Under the pieces are notes generated by a model. That model had not been told where the DNA came from and made no database searches. It saw only the letters and a list, made by a program, of their open reading frames with translations. Shown piece after piece: positions 1 to 7,143 of a stretch of 7,451 nt of DNA (the stretch's first letter is position 1; each line of letters opens with the position of its first letter). Source of the stretch: an uncultured Peptostreptococcus sp. (GTDB lineage: Bacteria > Bacillota > Clostridia > Peptostreptococcales > Peptostreptococcaceae); contig CAAEUW010000022.1 of NCBI GenBank assembly GCA_900759325.1, forward strand, positions 1-7,451, in the 5' to 3' direction. A program made the position numbers and the translations under genes.

Positions 1-4
1 ATCG

Positions 5-47
5 AAAAGTCAGCTCTTTTTTATATTTTTTTCTAAAGAGCTTTACT
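5..47 (-). terminator. Weak candidate terminator downstream of the HEPN gene
   Basis: AGCTCTTT and AAAGAGCT (12-19, 35-42) form an 8-bp stem with a 15-nt loop. Three further pairs (AGT/ACT) are possible beyond small bulges, and on the minus strand TTTT then follows. It lies over 100 nt past the HEPN stop. The large loop and short U run make it weak; a similar structure forms on the plus strand. Bases 1-148 hold no gene that I can support. Confidence 0.35.
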
Positions 48-148
48 ATTACAGAATTTAGTCTTACAAAGTGGAATTTACTTTTTCAATTCACCATTTT
101 TGAATTTACTTCTTGTTTCAAGAAATTTCATAGACTGATATATTATTT

Positions 149-1456
149 CTATGTCCTAGCCCATGGTACTAGGTTAACCTGACCAAAGCTTAGGTCTTTA
201 AATCTATCAGTATACTCGCCCCTATAATTTATCAGATATAGTATAACCAGTTCTATGTAGTTAATACCTAGTAGGGTTATATTCCACATGTCTTCAAATT
301 CCAATTTATTATTTTGCTTAGACTTACTTGGGTGGACTACGGTATTTCTATAATAGGTGATCAGGTCTACCCCATCCTTAAAATCGTCTACAAGGTCTGG
401 TTGGAACTGGTCTATCCTAGCTATGCTTGTATCAAGGCTACATTCCTTAAGAAGCCTCCTGATATTATGCTTGGCAGGATTCCTATCATATTCAACCGTA
501 TTGAATACTTCCTTCATTTCTACTAAGACCACATATGAAAGCATCTCGAGAGCAGTCTGTATAGATATTATATTATTGTCTATATTATTACCATTTAAGG
601 CTTCAAGGTACCAGTCAACTGTGTTGTCTATGGCAGAACTATAATATGTATCTTCAAGTCTTTTGCACATAAGAGAAAGGTATTTTTCAATGTTATGGTA
701 ATTTGAAATAGTAGATGTCCAATTAAAGACAAAACGGTAGTCTGATGAATAATTTCTACACCACTCCCTATAGGCATTCTTGTCCCCATTATAACCAAAG
801 GCATTTAGGATATTAATATACCTACCACAGAGGAAGGATAGGGCTGTTGATAGGTTATTTAAAATATACCTTATCCTCTTGGTCTTGACCTTACTAGCAT
901 CTTTTTTATATATCCTACCTGTATGGGTGATTATATTCCCTGTTTTTGACACTAAGTTATTATGCATTTCCTTATTATACTTATAGCTCTTGTCAATTAC
1001 TATAGTATACTCATTGACATCAAACTCAAGTCTTGCTGCATAGACTAGGTCACCATGTCTAACTAGCTTGCCTGGCAGCTTGTCCATATTTAGAATATCA
1101 AACTGTAGGTAGTCTACATCTGTATCCTTTGACTTGATCAATATATCATTTATATAGCCGTATAGGTCTCCATTTACAGTTTGAGTTATTTCAGCGTTTA
1201 TGACCTTATATCCTGGTATTTCAATAGATATTTCCTCCATAGATAGGTCATCAATATAGTCTGATATAGTTTCATATTTATAAACGGTAGCCCTGAAATT
1301 TATGGAAACGGGATCACTTATCTTATAGTAGATAGTTCCTTGACACTTAATATCATATGTCCCATATATATAAAATCTACCCTGGTATATTATCAGGTCT
1401 TCATTGATGTCATTATCATCATAGATAGAGATAAATGATTCATTACTTATATTCAA
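149..1456 (-). CDS. HEPN-domain protein, ApeA-like; putative RNase / anti-phage factor
   Basis: Seen: 435 aa from a TTG start. I chose it because AAGGAG (1465-1470) lies 8 nt upstream; an in-frame TTG at 1474 has no ribosome binding site and would bury this one inside the gene. Residues 1 to about 190 look beta-rich with no motif I recognise. From about residue 195 the protein is helical, with ALSFLCGRYI (205-214), a helix around 275-306 and RNTVVH (370-375), which fits the HEPN R-x4-H motif (Arg370, His375). The C-terminal segment 397-419 contains IELVILYLINYRGEY, a pattern I associate with Apea-like HEPN proteins. There is no signal peptide and no clear membrane segment, so it is probably cytoplasmic. 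Known: HEPN proteins with this motif are often metal-independent RNases, and ApeA protects E. coli from phage. Inferred: an RNA-cleaving defence or stress protein. Codon use resembles its neighbours, so recent transfer is not evident. HEPN call fairly firm; defence role is a hypothesis. Confidence 0.72.
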   Translation of the reverse strand: MNISNESFISIYDDNDINEDLIIYQGRFYIYGTYDIKCQGTIYYKISDPVSINFRATVYKYETISDYIDDLSMEEISIEIPGYKVINAEITQTVNGDLYGYINDILIKSKDTDVDYLQFDILNMDKLPGKLVRHGDLVYAARLEFDVNEYTIVIDKSYKYNKEMHNNLVSKTGNIITHTGRIYKKDASKVKTKRIRYILNNLSTALSFLCGRYINILNAFGYNGDKNAYREWCRNYSSDYRFVFNWTSTISNYHNIEKYLSLMCKRLEDTYYSSAIDNTVDWYLEALNGNNIDNNIISIQTALEMLSYVVLVEMKEVFNTVEYDRNPAKHNIRRLLKECSLDTSIARIDQFQPDLVDDFKDGVDLITYYRNTVVHPSKSKQNNKLEFEDMWNITLLGINYIELVILYLINYRGEYTDRFKDLSFGQVNLVPWART

Positions 1457-1464
1457 TATTATCT

Positions 1465-1470
1465 CTCCTT
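1465..1470 (-). promoter_or_regulatory. Ribosome binding site deciding the HEPN gene start
   Basis: On the minus strand AAGGAG (within GGAAGGAGAG) stands 8 nt before the TTG at 1454-1456. It also lies downstream of the earlier in-frame TTG at 1472-1474. This supports the 435-aa product rather than a 441-aa one. Confidence 0.8.
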
Positions 1471-1472
1471 CC

Positions 1473-1509
1473 AAAAAATAAGTACCCTACTTATTTGTAG
1501 AGTACTTAT
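1473..1509 (-). terminator. Intrinsic terminator of the activase gene, overlapping the HEPN gene promoter
   Basis: Minus-strand arms ATAAGTACTCTAC (1497-1509) and GTAGGGTACTTAT (1478-1490) pair over 13 bp, with one G-U pair and a 6-nt loop, and run straight into TTTTT (1473-1477). The hairpin begins 6 nt after the activase stop codon. A second, mutually exclusive hairpin uses AAATAAGTA (1488-1496) and TACTTATTT (1476-1484) around a GGG loop and shares the same U tract. Confidence 0.75.
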
Positions 1510-1538
1510 ATTATACTATCTTTGTGCATTTAAATCAA
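1510..1538 (-). promoter_or_regulatory. Sigma-A-like promoter for the HEPN gene
   Basis: On the minus strand TTGATT (1533-1538) and a perfect TATAAT (1510-1515) are separated by 17 nt. The -35 lies in the last codons of the activase gene, and the -10 directly follows its TAG stop. The predicted transcription start, near 1503, falls inside the 5' arm of the activase terminator. A shortened transcript could therefore not form the full 13-bp terminator stem. Confidence 0.6.
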
Positions 1539-4500
1539 TTGGTTTGAAAGATGAACCATATAGGGGTTCTTCCTTTCCCTCGGTTTCTCTGAAAGCAGTC
1601 GATAGCATTAATTTTATTCTATTTAACTGATTCACTGACGTAGCCGATGCATCATAATCTATAGGAATTATATTGGCCTTAGGGAAGTCCTTCTTAATAC
1701 CCTTGATTACTCCCTTACCTATAATATGGTTAGGTAGACATCCAAATGGCTGCATACATACAATATTGTTACATCCAGCCTCTAAAAGTTCTAGCATTTC
1801 TCCAGGTAATAACCATCCCTCTCCAGTTTGGTTACCTAGGGATACATAAGACTTAGTTAATTCTGCCAGATTATCAATCTTTTTAGGAGGATCAAACCTC
1901 TTACTTGCCTTGAGGGCAGACGTATAGGTAGCCATGTAAGTTTCTAGTATCTTTACTACTGCCTTACTAGCAACCATACTCCTCCAAGATCCTTCTAGGT
2001 TCTTGTGCTTATATATGTTATTGTAGGCACAGGCCATAAAGAAGTTAATCAATTCAGGAACAACTGCTTCTGCACCTTCTCTTTCTAATATACCTATAAG
2101 GTCGTTGTTGGCAATAGGGCTAAACTTTACTAGTATTTCGCCAACTAGTCCAACCCTTGGTTTAACCTCATCAGTTATCTCAAGATTATCAAAGTCTGAA
2201 ACAATATCTTTTATATTCTTCTTGAACTGCCTTATATTGGCATCCTTAAGTGAGTCCTTACATTTATCACACCATTTTTCATATAATAGATTTGCACTAC
2301 CAGGTATACTCTCATAAGGTCTAACTCTTAGTAGGACCTTCATTAAAAGGTCACCATAGACTGCACCCATAACTAGCTTGTGTAGGACCTTCATATTTAT
2401 CTGGTCCCTGAATCCATTGTCTTCTATACCCTGGGCACTAACAGATACTACGGGTACATTAGGGAAGCCAGCGGACTTTAGGGCCTTTCTAAGAAATGCA
2501 ATGTAGTTAGTTGCTCTACATCCACCACCAGTCTGACTCATTAGTACTGTGGTGTTGTCAATATCATATTCACCAGATTTCAGGGCGTGTATAATCTGAC
2601 CAATTACTATAATAGCCGGATAGCAGGCATCATTGTTTACATACCTCAAGCCTTCATCAATTATTTCAGATGAGTTATTATTTAGTATAACTATATTTAG
2701 ACCTGAATCCTGCATTGCTCTTTCGATAAACTGGAATTGAACTGGGGCCATCTGTGGTGCTAGCAGTGTATGCTGGGTATTTAACCTTGTATTTTTCTGA
2801 TATTCCACCTTTTTTTCATCTAACTGTGATGGCTTTACTCCACTTTGTTCTCTTTCACTTATTGCTGCCTTCAAAGACCTCAATCTTATCTTAGCTGCAC
2901 CTAGGTTATTACCTTCATCTATCTTGATTACCGTATGTATCTTGGACTTTTCACTAAGGATATCCTCTACCTGCTCTGTAGTTACCGCATCTAGCCCACA
3001 GCCAAATGAATTTAACTGAACCATATCTAAGTTGTCATGTTCCTTACAGAACTGTGCCGCCTTATATAGTCTTGAGTGGTAAACCCATTGGTCAACTACC
3101 CTTAGTGGCCTATCCATCTTAGCCAAGTGGCAAATTGAGTCCTCGGATATGACTGCCATACCCAATGAGTTTATCAATTCAGGTATACCATGGTTTATTT
3201 CTGGGTCTAAGTGGTATGGTCTACCTGCCAAAACAATACCCTTTAAGTTGTTTTCTTCTAGGTAGGCTACGGCTTCTTCACCCTTCTGCCTAACCTGGGC
3301 CTTGAATAGGTCATATTCCTTTGTGGCCATATCTATTGCTTTATTTATTTCATCCTGCCTTAGGTCAGGATAATGGTACTTCAATGCAGAGTAGATTCTC
3401 TTCTTTAACTTGTTCTTGTCATTTAGTGTTATAAAGAAGTTTATAAACCTAATATCATTTTCTTCAAGTGAATCCATATTACTCTTGATTACCTCTGGAT
3501 AGGAAGTGACTACCGGACAGTTAAAGTGGTTGTCGGAGTCTGGATCTTCCCTAAACTCATGTGTAACTGATGGATAGAAAATAGTCTTAATCCCCTTCTC
3601 TATCAAGTCCTCTATGTGTCCATGTACCAACTTTGCTGGATAACATACGGTATCTGAAGCAATAGAGCTAATCCCCTTTTCGAATATATCCTTAGTTGAC
3701 TTAGCAGATAGAACTACAGAAAATCCTAGTTCAGTCAAAAAAGTATGCCAGAAGGGATAGTTTTCGTACATATTAAGTACTCTAGGTATACCTATAAGTC
3801 CCCTTTTAGCCTTATCAGCCTTAAGAGACTTGTAATCGAATACCCTATCGTACTTGTACTTATATATATTAATAGACTTTTTATCTTTTTCTATCTTTTT
3901 ATGAGTGTAAATAGCCTCACCAACCTCACACCTATTACCAGACACAAAAATCTCTGATTCAGAGAACTTATTTATAGTTAATAGGCATTTGTTAGAACAG
4001 CCCTTACACCTTGTCACACTTGATTCTACAGTAATATCATTTAACTGGTCTAGGCTAAGTATATTAGACCTAATACCCCTGTACTTTTCTTTGGCAATCA
4101 AGGCACATCCAAAAGCTCCCATTAATCCAGCTATATCAGGTCTTGTGACCTCTCTTCCTGTAAGAATTTCGAAAGATCTTAATACTAGATCGTTGTAGAA
4201 GGTACCGCCCTGGACTACTACATTTTCTCCAAGCTCTTCTACATCCCTTAGTTTTATAACCTTAAATAGGGCATTCTTTACTACTGAGTAAGCCAAGCCT
4301 GCTGATATGTCAGCTACGGTAGACCCTTCCTTTTGAGCCTGCTTTACCCTGGAATTCATAAAAACTGTACATCTTGAACCAAGGTCAACAGGATTTGTTG
4401 CTCCAATACCAACCTTTGAAAAGTCGACTATGTCCATGTGTAAAGACTTAGAGAAGGACTCTAAGAAGGAACCACAGCCAGATGAACATGCCTCATTTAG

Positions 4501-5820
4501 GATTATCTGGTCAATTACCCCATCCTTTATCTTTAGACACTTCATATCCTGACCACCTATATCTAGGATAAAGTCAACCTCAGGATCAAAGAACTTTGCT
4601 GCCTTATAGTGGGCAATAGTCTCTATTTCTCCCTCATCTATCCTAAGGGCCTTTTTAATAAGTTCCTCACCATAGCCAGTAACTGTTGCCCTAGATATAG
4701 AACAGCCTTCAGGCATCTTGGAGTATATATCCTTTAATATCTTGATACTCATATCTAAAGGACTGCCTTCATTACTGCCATAATGGGAATAAAGGATTTG
4801 CCCCTCGTCCCCAATTAAGACTGCCTTAGTTGTAGTTGAACCCGCATCTATACCAAAGAAGCACTGACCTTGATAGTTTTCTATATCAGCTCTCTTTACA
4901 CAGGCCTTTTCATGTCTTTCCTTAAATTCATCATAGGCCTTATCATCCTTAAATAGGGCCACTATTTCATCACTATTTCCATCCTCAAGGCTGTCTACCC
5001 CATCAACCAAGTCGATTAGGTCCTTGATTGAATGTACTTCTTCCTTTGATGCTAAGAGTGCTGCCCCCATAGCCACGTATAGCTGGGCATTTTCTGGGAA
5101 AATAATATTATCCTCACTAAGCTTTAACACACTTGCAAACTGCTTCCTTAATTCAGACAAGAAGTATAAGGGACCACCAAGAAATGCAACATTTCCCTCT
5201 ATCTTCCTACCACAGGATAATACACTTACAGTTTGGACTACAACTGCATTAAAGATACTCATAGCTATATCTGCCTTGCTTGCACCATCATTTATAAGGG
5301 GCTGTATGTCTGTCTTTGCAAACACACCACACCTTGATGCAATAGGATATACTACCTTGAAATCCTTAGCCATTTCATTAAGACCACTCGCATCAGTCTT
5401 TAAAAGAGATGCCATCTGGTCAATAAAGGCACCTGTACCACCAGCACAAATACCATTCATCCTCTGGTCAATTCCACCTGACAAGAAGGTAACCTTGGCA
5501 TCCTCTCCGCCTAGCTCTATTACAACATCTGTATCTGGATTGTACTCCTCTATAGACCTTGTACTAGATATAACCTCCTGTTCAAACTTAATACCTATCT
5601 TTTTAGATAGACCAATACCACCTGAACCTGTTATTACAGATTTTACCTTAATATTTCCTAATTTACTAAAAATATCCTTTAACTGGTCACTTACTGCCTT
5701 TTTGACATCAGAAAAGTGCCTCCTATATTCCTTGTATTCTATTGATTTATCTTCTGATAAGATAACTGCTTTAACGGTTGTGGATCCAACATCTATGCCT
5801 AAATTATAGACCTTTTCCAT
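1516..5820 (-). CDS. Giant tandem acyl-CoA dehydratase activase-family protein (BadF/BcrA ATPase x2, DUF2229-like, HgdB-like)
   Basis: Seen, 1434 aa: ATPase module 1 (about 1-262) has GIDVGSTTVKAV (8-19), GGEDAKV (104-110) and the cysteines of CAGGTG (Cys125) and SRCGVFA (Cys164). Module 2 (about 321-578) has GIDAGSTTTKAV (323-334), GGQDMK (422-427), Cys445 and Cys484. A four-cysteine segment follows (605, 608, 612, 631), then a DUF2229-like region (about 673-890) and an HgdB-like C-terminal region (about 1010-1434) with Cys1066, Cys1101, Cys1355 and Cys1361. Length is normal for this family. AAGGAGG lies 6 nt before ATG, so the start is firm. Known: activases such as HgdC use a dimer-bridging [4Fe-4S] cluster and ATP to inject low-potential electrons into 2-hydroxyacyl-CoA dehydratases; the reaction of the giant relatives is not established. 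Inferred: a cytoplasmic ATP-driven Fe-S electron-transfer protein carrying its own acceptor-like domain. No dehydratase gene is present nearby in the window. Confidence 0.9.
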   Translation of the reverse strand: MEKVYNLGIDVGSTTVKAVILSEDKSIEYKEYRRHFSDVKKAVSDQLKDIFSKLGNIKVKSVITGSGGIGLSKKIGIKFEQEVISSTRSIEEYNPDTDVVIELGGEDAKVTFLSGGIDQRMNGICAGGTGAFIDQMASLLKTDASGLNEMAKDFKVVYPIASRCGVFAKTDIQPLINDGASKADIAMSIFNAVVVQTVSVLSCGRKIEGNVAFLGGPLYFLSELRKQFASVLKLSEDNIIFPENAQLYVAMGAALLASKEEVHSIKDLIDLVDGVDSLEDGNSDEIVALFKDDKAYDEFKERHEKACVKRADIENYQGQCFFGIDAGSTTTKAVLIGDEGQILYSHYGSNEGSPLDMSIKILKDIYSKMPEGCSISRATVTGYGEELIKKALRIDEGEIETIAHYKAAKFFDPEVDFILDIGGQDMKCLKIKDGVIDQIILNEACSSGCGSFLESFSKSLHMDIVDFSKVGIGATNPVDLGSRCTVFMNSRVKQAQKEGSTVADISAGLAYSVVKNALFKVIKLRDVEELGENVVVQGGTFYNDLVLRSFEILTGREVTRPDIAGLMGAFGCALIAKEKYRGIRSNILSLDQLNDITVESSVTRCKGCSNKCLLTINKFSESEIFVSGNRCEVGEAIYTHKKIEKDKKSINIYKYKYDRVFDYKSLKADKAKRGLIGIPRVLNMYENYPFWHTFLTELGFSVVLSAKSTKDIFEKGISSIASDTVCYPAKLVHGHIEDLIEKGIKTIFYPSVTHEFREDPDSDNHFNCPVVTSYPEVIKSNMDSLEENDIRFINFFITLNDKNKLKKRIYSALKYHYPDLRQDEINKAIDMATKEYDLFKAQVRQKGEEAVAYLEENNLKGIVLAGRPYHLDPEINHGIPELINSLGMAVISEDSICHLAKMDRPLRVVDQWVYHSRLYKAAQFCKEHDNLDMVQLNSFGCGLDAVTTEQVEDILSEKSKIHTVIKIDEGNNLGAAKIRLRSLKAAISEREQSGVKPSQLDEKKVEYQKNTRLNTQHTLLAPQMAPVQFQFIERAMQDSGLNIVILNNNSSEIIDEGLRYVNNDACYPAIIVIGQIIHALKSGEYDIDNTTVLMSQTGGGCRATNYIAFLRKALKSAGFPNVPVVSVSAQGIEDNGFRDQINMKVLHKLVMGAVYGDLLMKVLLRVRPYESIPGSANLLYEKWCDKCKDSLKDANIRQFKKNIKDIVSDFDNLEITDEVKPRVGLVGEILVKFSPIANNDLIGILEREGAEAVVPELINFFMACAYNNIYKHKNLEGSWRSMVASKAVVKILETYMATYTSALKASKRFDPPKKIDNLAELTKSYVSLGNQTGEGWLLPGEMLELLEAGCNNIVCMQPFGCLPNHIIGKGVIKGIKKDFPKANIIPIDYDASATSVNQLNRIKLMLSTAFRETEGKEEPLYGSSFKPIDLNAQR

Positions 5821-5836
5821 CTTATCCCTCCTTAAC

Positions 5837-5916
5837 GGTAATATACTATATATATACTACCTCTCACCCAATTAAGATAGGTGATATGTATATATAGAAT
5901 AATCTTTTTAAGATTA
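5837..5916 (-). other. Leader of the activase gene with three weak dyads
   Basis: Between the candidate promoter and the ribosome binding site lie TAATCTT/AAGATTA (5900-5906 with 5910-5916, 3-nt loop), TCACC/GGTGA (5864-5868 with 5880-5884), and an imperfect 25-bp dyad GGTA...TACC (5837-5861) ending four bases upstream of the AAGGAGG. None matches a riboswitch or T-box that I know. The stems are AT-rich and may have no function. Confidence 0.3.
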
Positions 5917-5942
5917 CCTACTTTTTATACCCATTTTTATAT

Positions 5943-5971
5943 ATCTTATACCAAATTTGGATTTTTGTAAA
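5943..5971 (-). promoter_or_regulatory. Candidate promoter of the activase gene with a palindrome in the spacer
   Basis: On the minus strand TTTACA (5966-5971, 5 of 6 consensus) is followed after 17 nt by TAAGAT (5943-5948, 4 of 6). An overlapping TGG-TATAAG could instead act as an extended -10. The perfect palindrome CCAAATTTGG (5951-5960) occupies the spacer, where a bound regulator would block polymerase. The leader would be about 115 nt. The region is AT-rich, so chance matches are easy. Confidence 0.4.
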
Positions 5972-5996
5972 ATGAATTTATCTTCATTTTAGGCAT

Positions 5997-6039
5997 AAAA
6001 ATTATCCTCCCATGATATTTGTCTATCACAGGAGGATAA
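5997..6039 (-). terminator. Intrinsic terminator of gap
   Basis: Outer arms TTATCCTCC and GGAGGATAA (6002-6010, 6031-6039) make a perfect 9-bp stem. After a symmetric 2-nt internal loop, TGATA/TATCA (6013-6017, 6024-6028) add 5 bp closed by a 6-nt loop. On the minus strand TTTTT (5997-6001) follows at once. The hairpin lies about 50 nt past the gap stop. On the plus strand no clean T run follows, so it acts on minus-strand transcripts. Confidence 0.85.
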
Positions 6040-6088
6040 AGAATTTTATATACTTTATATATACACTACTTTTAAATTGTATGGATTA

Positions 6089-7108
6089 TTACTTTAGCTT
6101 CTTTGATATCATATTTACTAGATCGGCAGTTCTTTCAGCATAACCCCATTCATTGTCATACCAAGAAATTACCTTTACAAGTCCATCGCTCATTACCATA
6201 GTAGAAAGTGCATCAACTATTGAAGATCTCTTGTCTCCCTTGAAGTCAACAGATACTAGAGGCTTGTCACAGTAGCCTAATATCCCATTAAGTTCGTTTT
6301 CAGCGGCTTCCTTAAGGGCTGCATTTATTTCTTCAACAGTAACATCCTTCTTTTTAAGGTTTACTACTAGGTCTACAACCGATACAGTCTGAGTTGGTAC
6401 TCTTAAAGAGAATCCATTTAACTTACCTTCTAATTCTGGTAATACTAGTGAAACTGCCTTTGCTGCACCAGTCGTTGTTGGTATTATTGATCCTGCACAA
6501 GCTCTAGCCCTTCTTAGGTCCTTGTGAGTCTTGTCCAATACCTGCTGGTCATTCGTATAGGCATGGACTGTTGTCATCATACCATTTTCAATACCAAACT
6601 TAGCATCGATAACCTTGGCTACTGGAGCTAGACAGTTAGTCGTACAAGATGCATTTGAAATTATATTATGAAGTTCATTGTCATACTTATCGTCATTTAC
6701 ACCTAATACTATTGTTATGTCTTCGTTTTTAGCTGGACAAGTTATTACAACCTTCTTTGCACCTGCATCAATATGACCCTGGGCATCTTCTCTATTTTTA
6801 AACTTACCTGTATTGTCTATTACTATATCAACTCCAAGTTCCTTCCATGGAATCTCACTTGGCTTAGCTGCCCTAGTTATTACTATATCTCTTCCGTTCA
6901 CACTTATACAGTCGTTGTTCTTTACTTCAACCTGGCCATCAAATATACCATAGCTTGAATCGTACTCGAATAGGTGGGCTAATGTTTCTGCATTTGCCCT
7001 AGCGTTTATAGCTACTACTTCGTATTCATAATTATCAGATGCCTCTGTAATTCTTAATACCGATCTACCAATCCTACCAAATCCGTTTAATCCAACTCTA
7101 ATTTTCAT
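6089..7108 (-). CDS. gap: Glyceraldehyde-3-phosphate dehydrogenase, GapB-like cofactor site
   Basis: Converts glyceraldehyde 3-phosphate, phosphate and NAD(P)+ to 1,3-bisphosphoglycerate in the cytosol, reversibly. Seen, 339 aa, normal full length: Rossmann motif GFGRIGR (9-15), active-site SNASCTTNC with catalytic Cys155, His182 in HAYTNDQ, the KDLRRARA loop (196-203), and WYDNEWGY near the C terminus. I start at the second of two adjacent ATGs because GGAGG lies 6 nt before it and only 3 nt before the first (7111). Odd: after the second beta strand the sequence is INARAN, so the Asp that selects NAD (Asp32 in Bacillus stearothermophilus) is Ala36, followed by Arg37. The Leu-Pro at 187-188 of that enzyme is Lys193-Thr194 here. 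These changes point to NADP use or dual specificity. The gene has its own promoter and terminator; no pgk, tpi or cggR lies next to it here. Confidence 0.97.
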   Translation of the reverse strand: MKIRVGLNGFGRIGRSVLRITEASDNYEYEVVAINARANAETLAHLFEYDSSYGIFDGQVEVKNNDCISVNGRDIVITRAAKPSEIPWKELGVDIVIDNTGKFKNREDAQGHIDAGAKKVVITCPAKNEDITIVLGVNDDKYDNELHNIISNASCTTNCLAPVAKVIDAKFGIENGMMTTVHAYTNDQQVLDKTHKDLRRARACAGSIIPTTTGAAKAVSLVLPELEGKLNGFSLRVPTQTVSVVDLVVNLKKKDVTVEEINAALKEAAENELNGILGYCDKPLVSVDFKGDKRSSIVDALSTMVMSDGLVKVISWYDNEWGYAERTADLVNMISKKLK

Positions 7109-7114
7109 CATAAT

Positions 7115-7119
7115 CCTCC
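7115..7119 (-). promoter_or_regulatory. Ribosome binding site of gap
   Basis: GGAGG on the minus strand lies 3 nt from the ATG at 7109-7111 and 6 nt from the ATG at 7106-7108. The spacing favours the second ATG. Confidence 0.75.
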
Positions 7120-7143
7120 ATTTAGTATAGTATATAATATAAT

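Noticed and set aside
314..644. Two overlapping plus-strand open frames (70 and 95 codons) opposite the HEPN domain
   Set aside because: Both lie antisense to the RNTVVH region, lack clear ribosome binding sites, and overlap each other. They are best explained as shadows.
2105..4198. Three short plus-strand open frames (about 70 codons each) within the activase gene
   Set aside because: They are antisense to conserved activase segments, have no supporting signals, and are of a length expected by chance.
5024..5809. A 261-codon open frame on the plus strand opposite the activase N terminus
   Set aside because: It is fully antisense to the conserved ATPase motifs of module 1 and the product resembles no protein I know. 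It has no convincing ribosome site. It is a codon-bias shadow.
149..5820. An operon or toxin-antitoxin pair made of the activase and HEPN genes
   Set aside because: The 13-bp terminator and separate promoter between them argue for independent units, and the activase is far too large and unrelated to serve as an antitoxin.
6773..6958. A 61-codon plus-strand open frame within gap
   Set aside because: It is antisense to the conserved cofactor-binding domain of gap and has no independent support.
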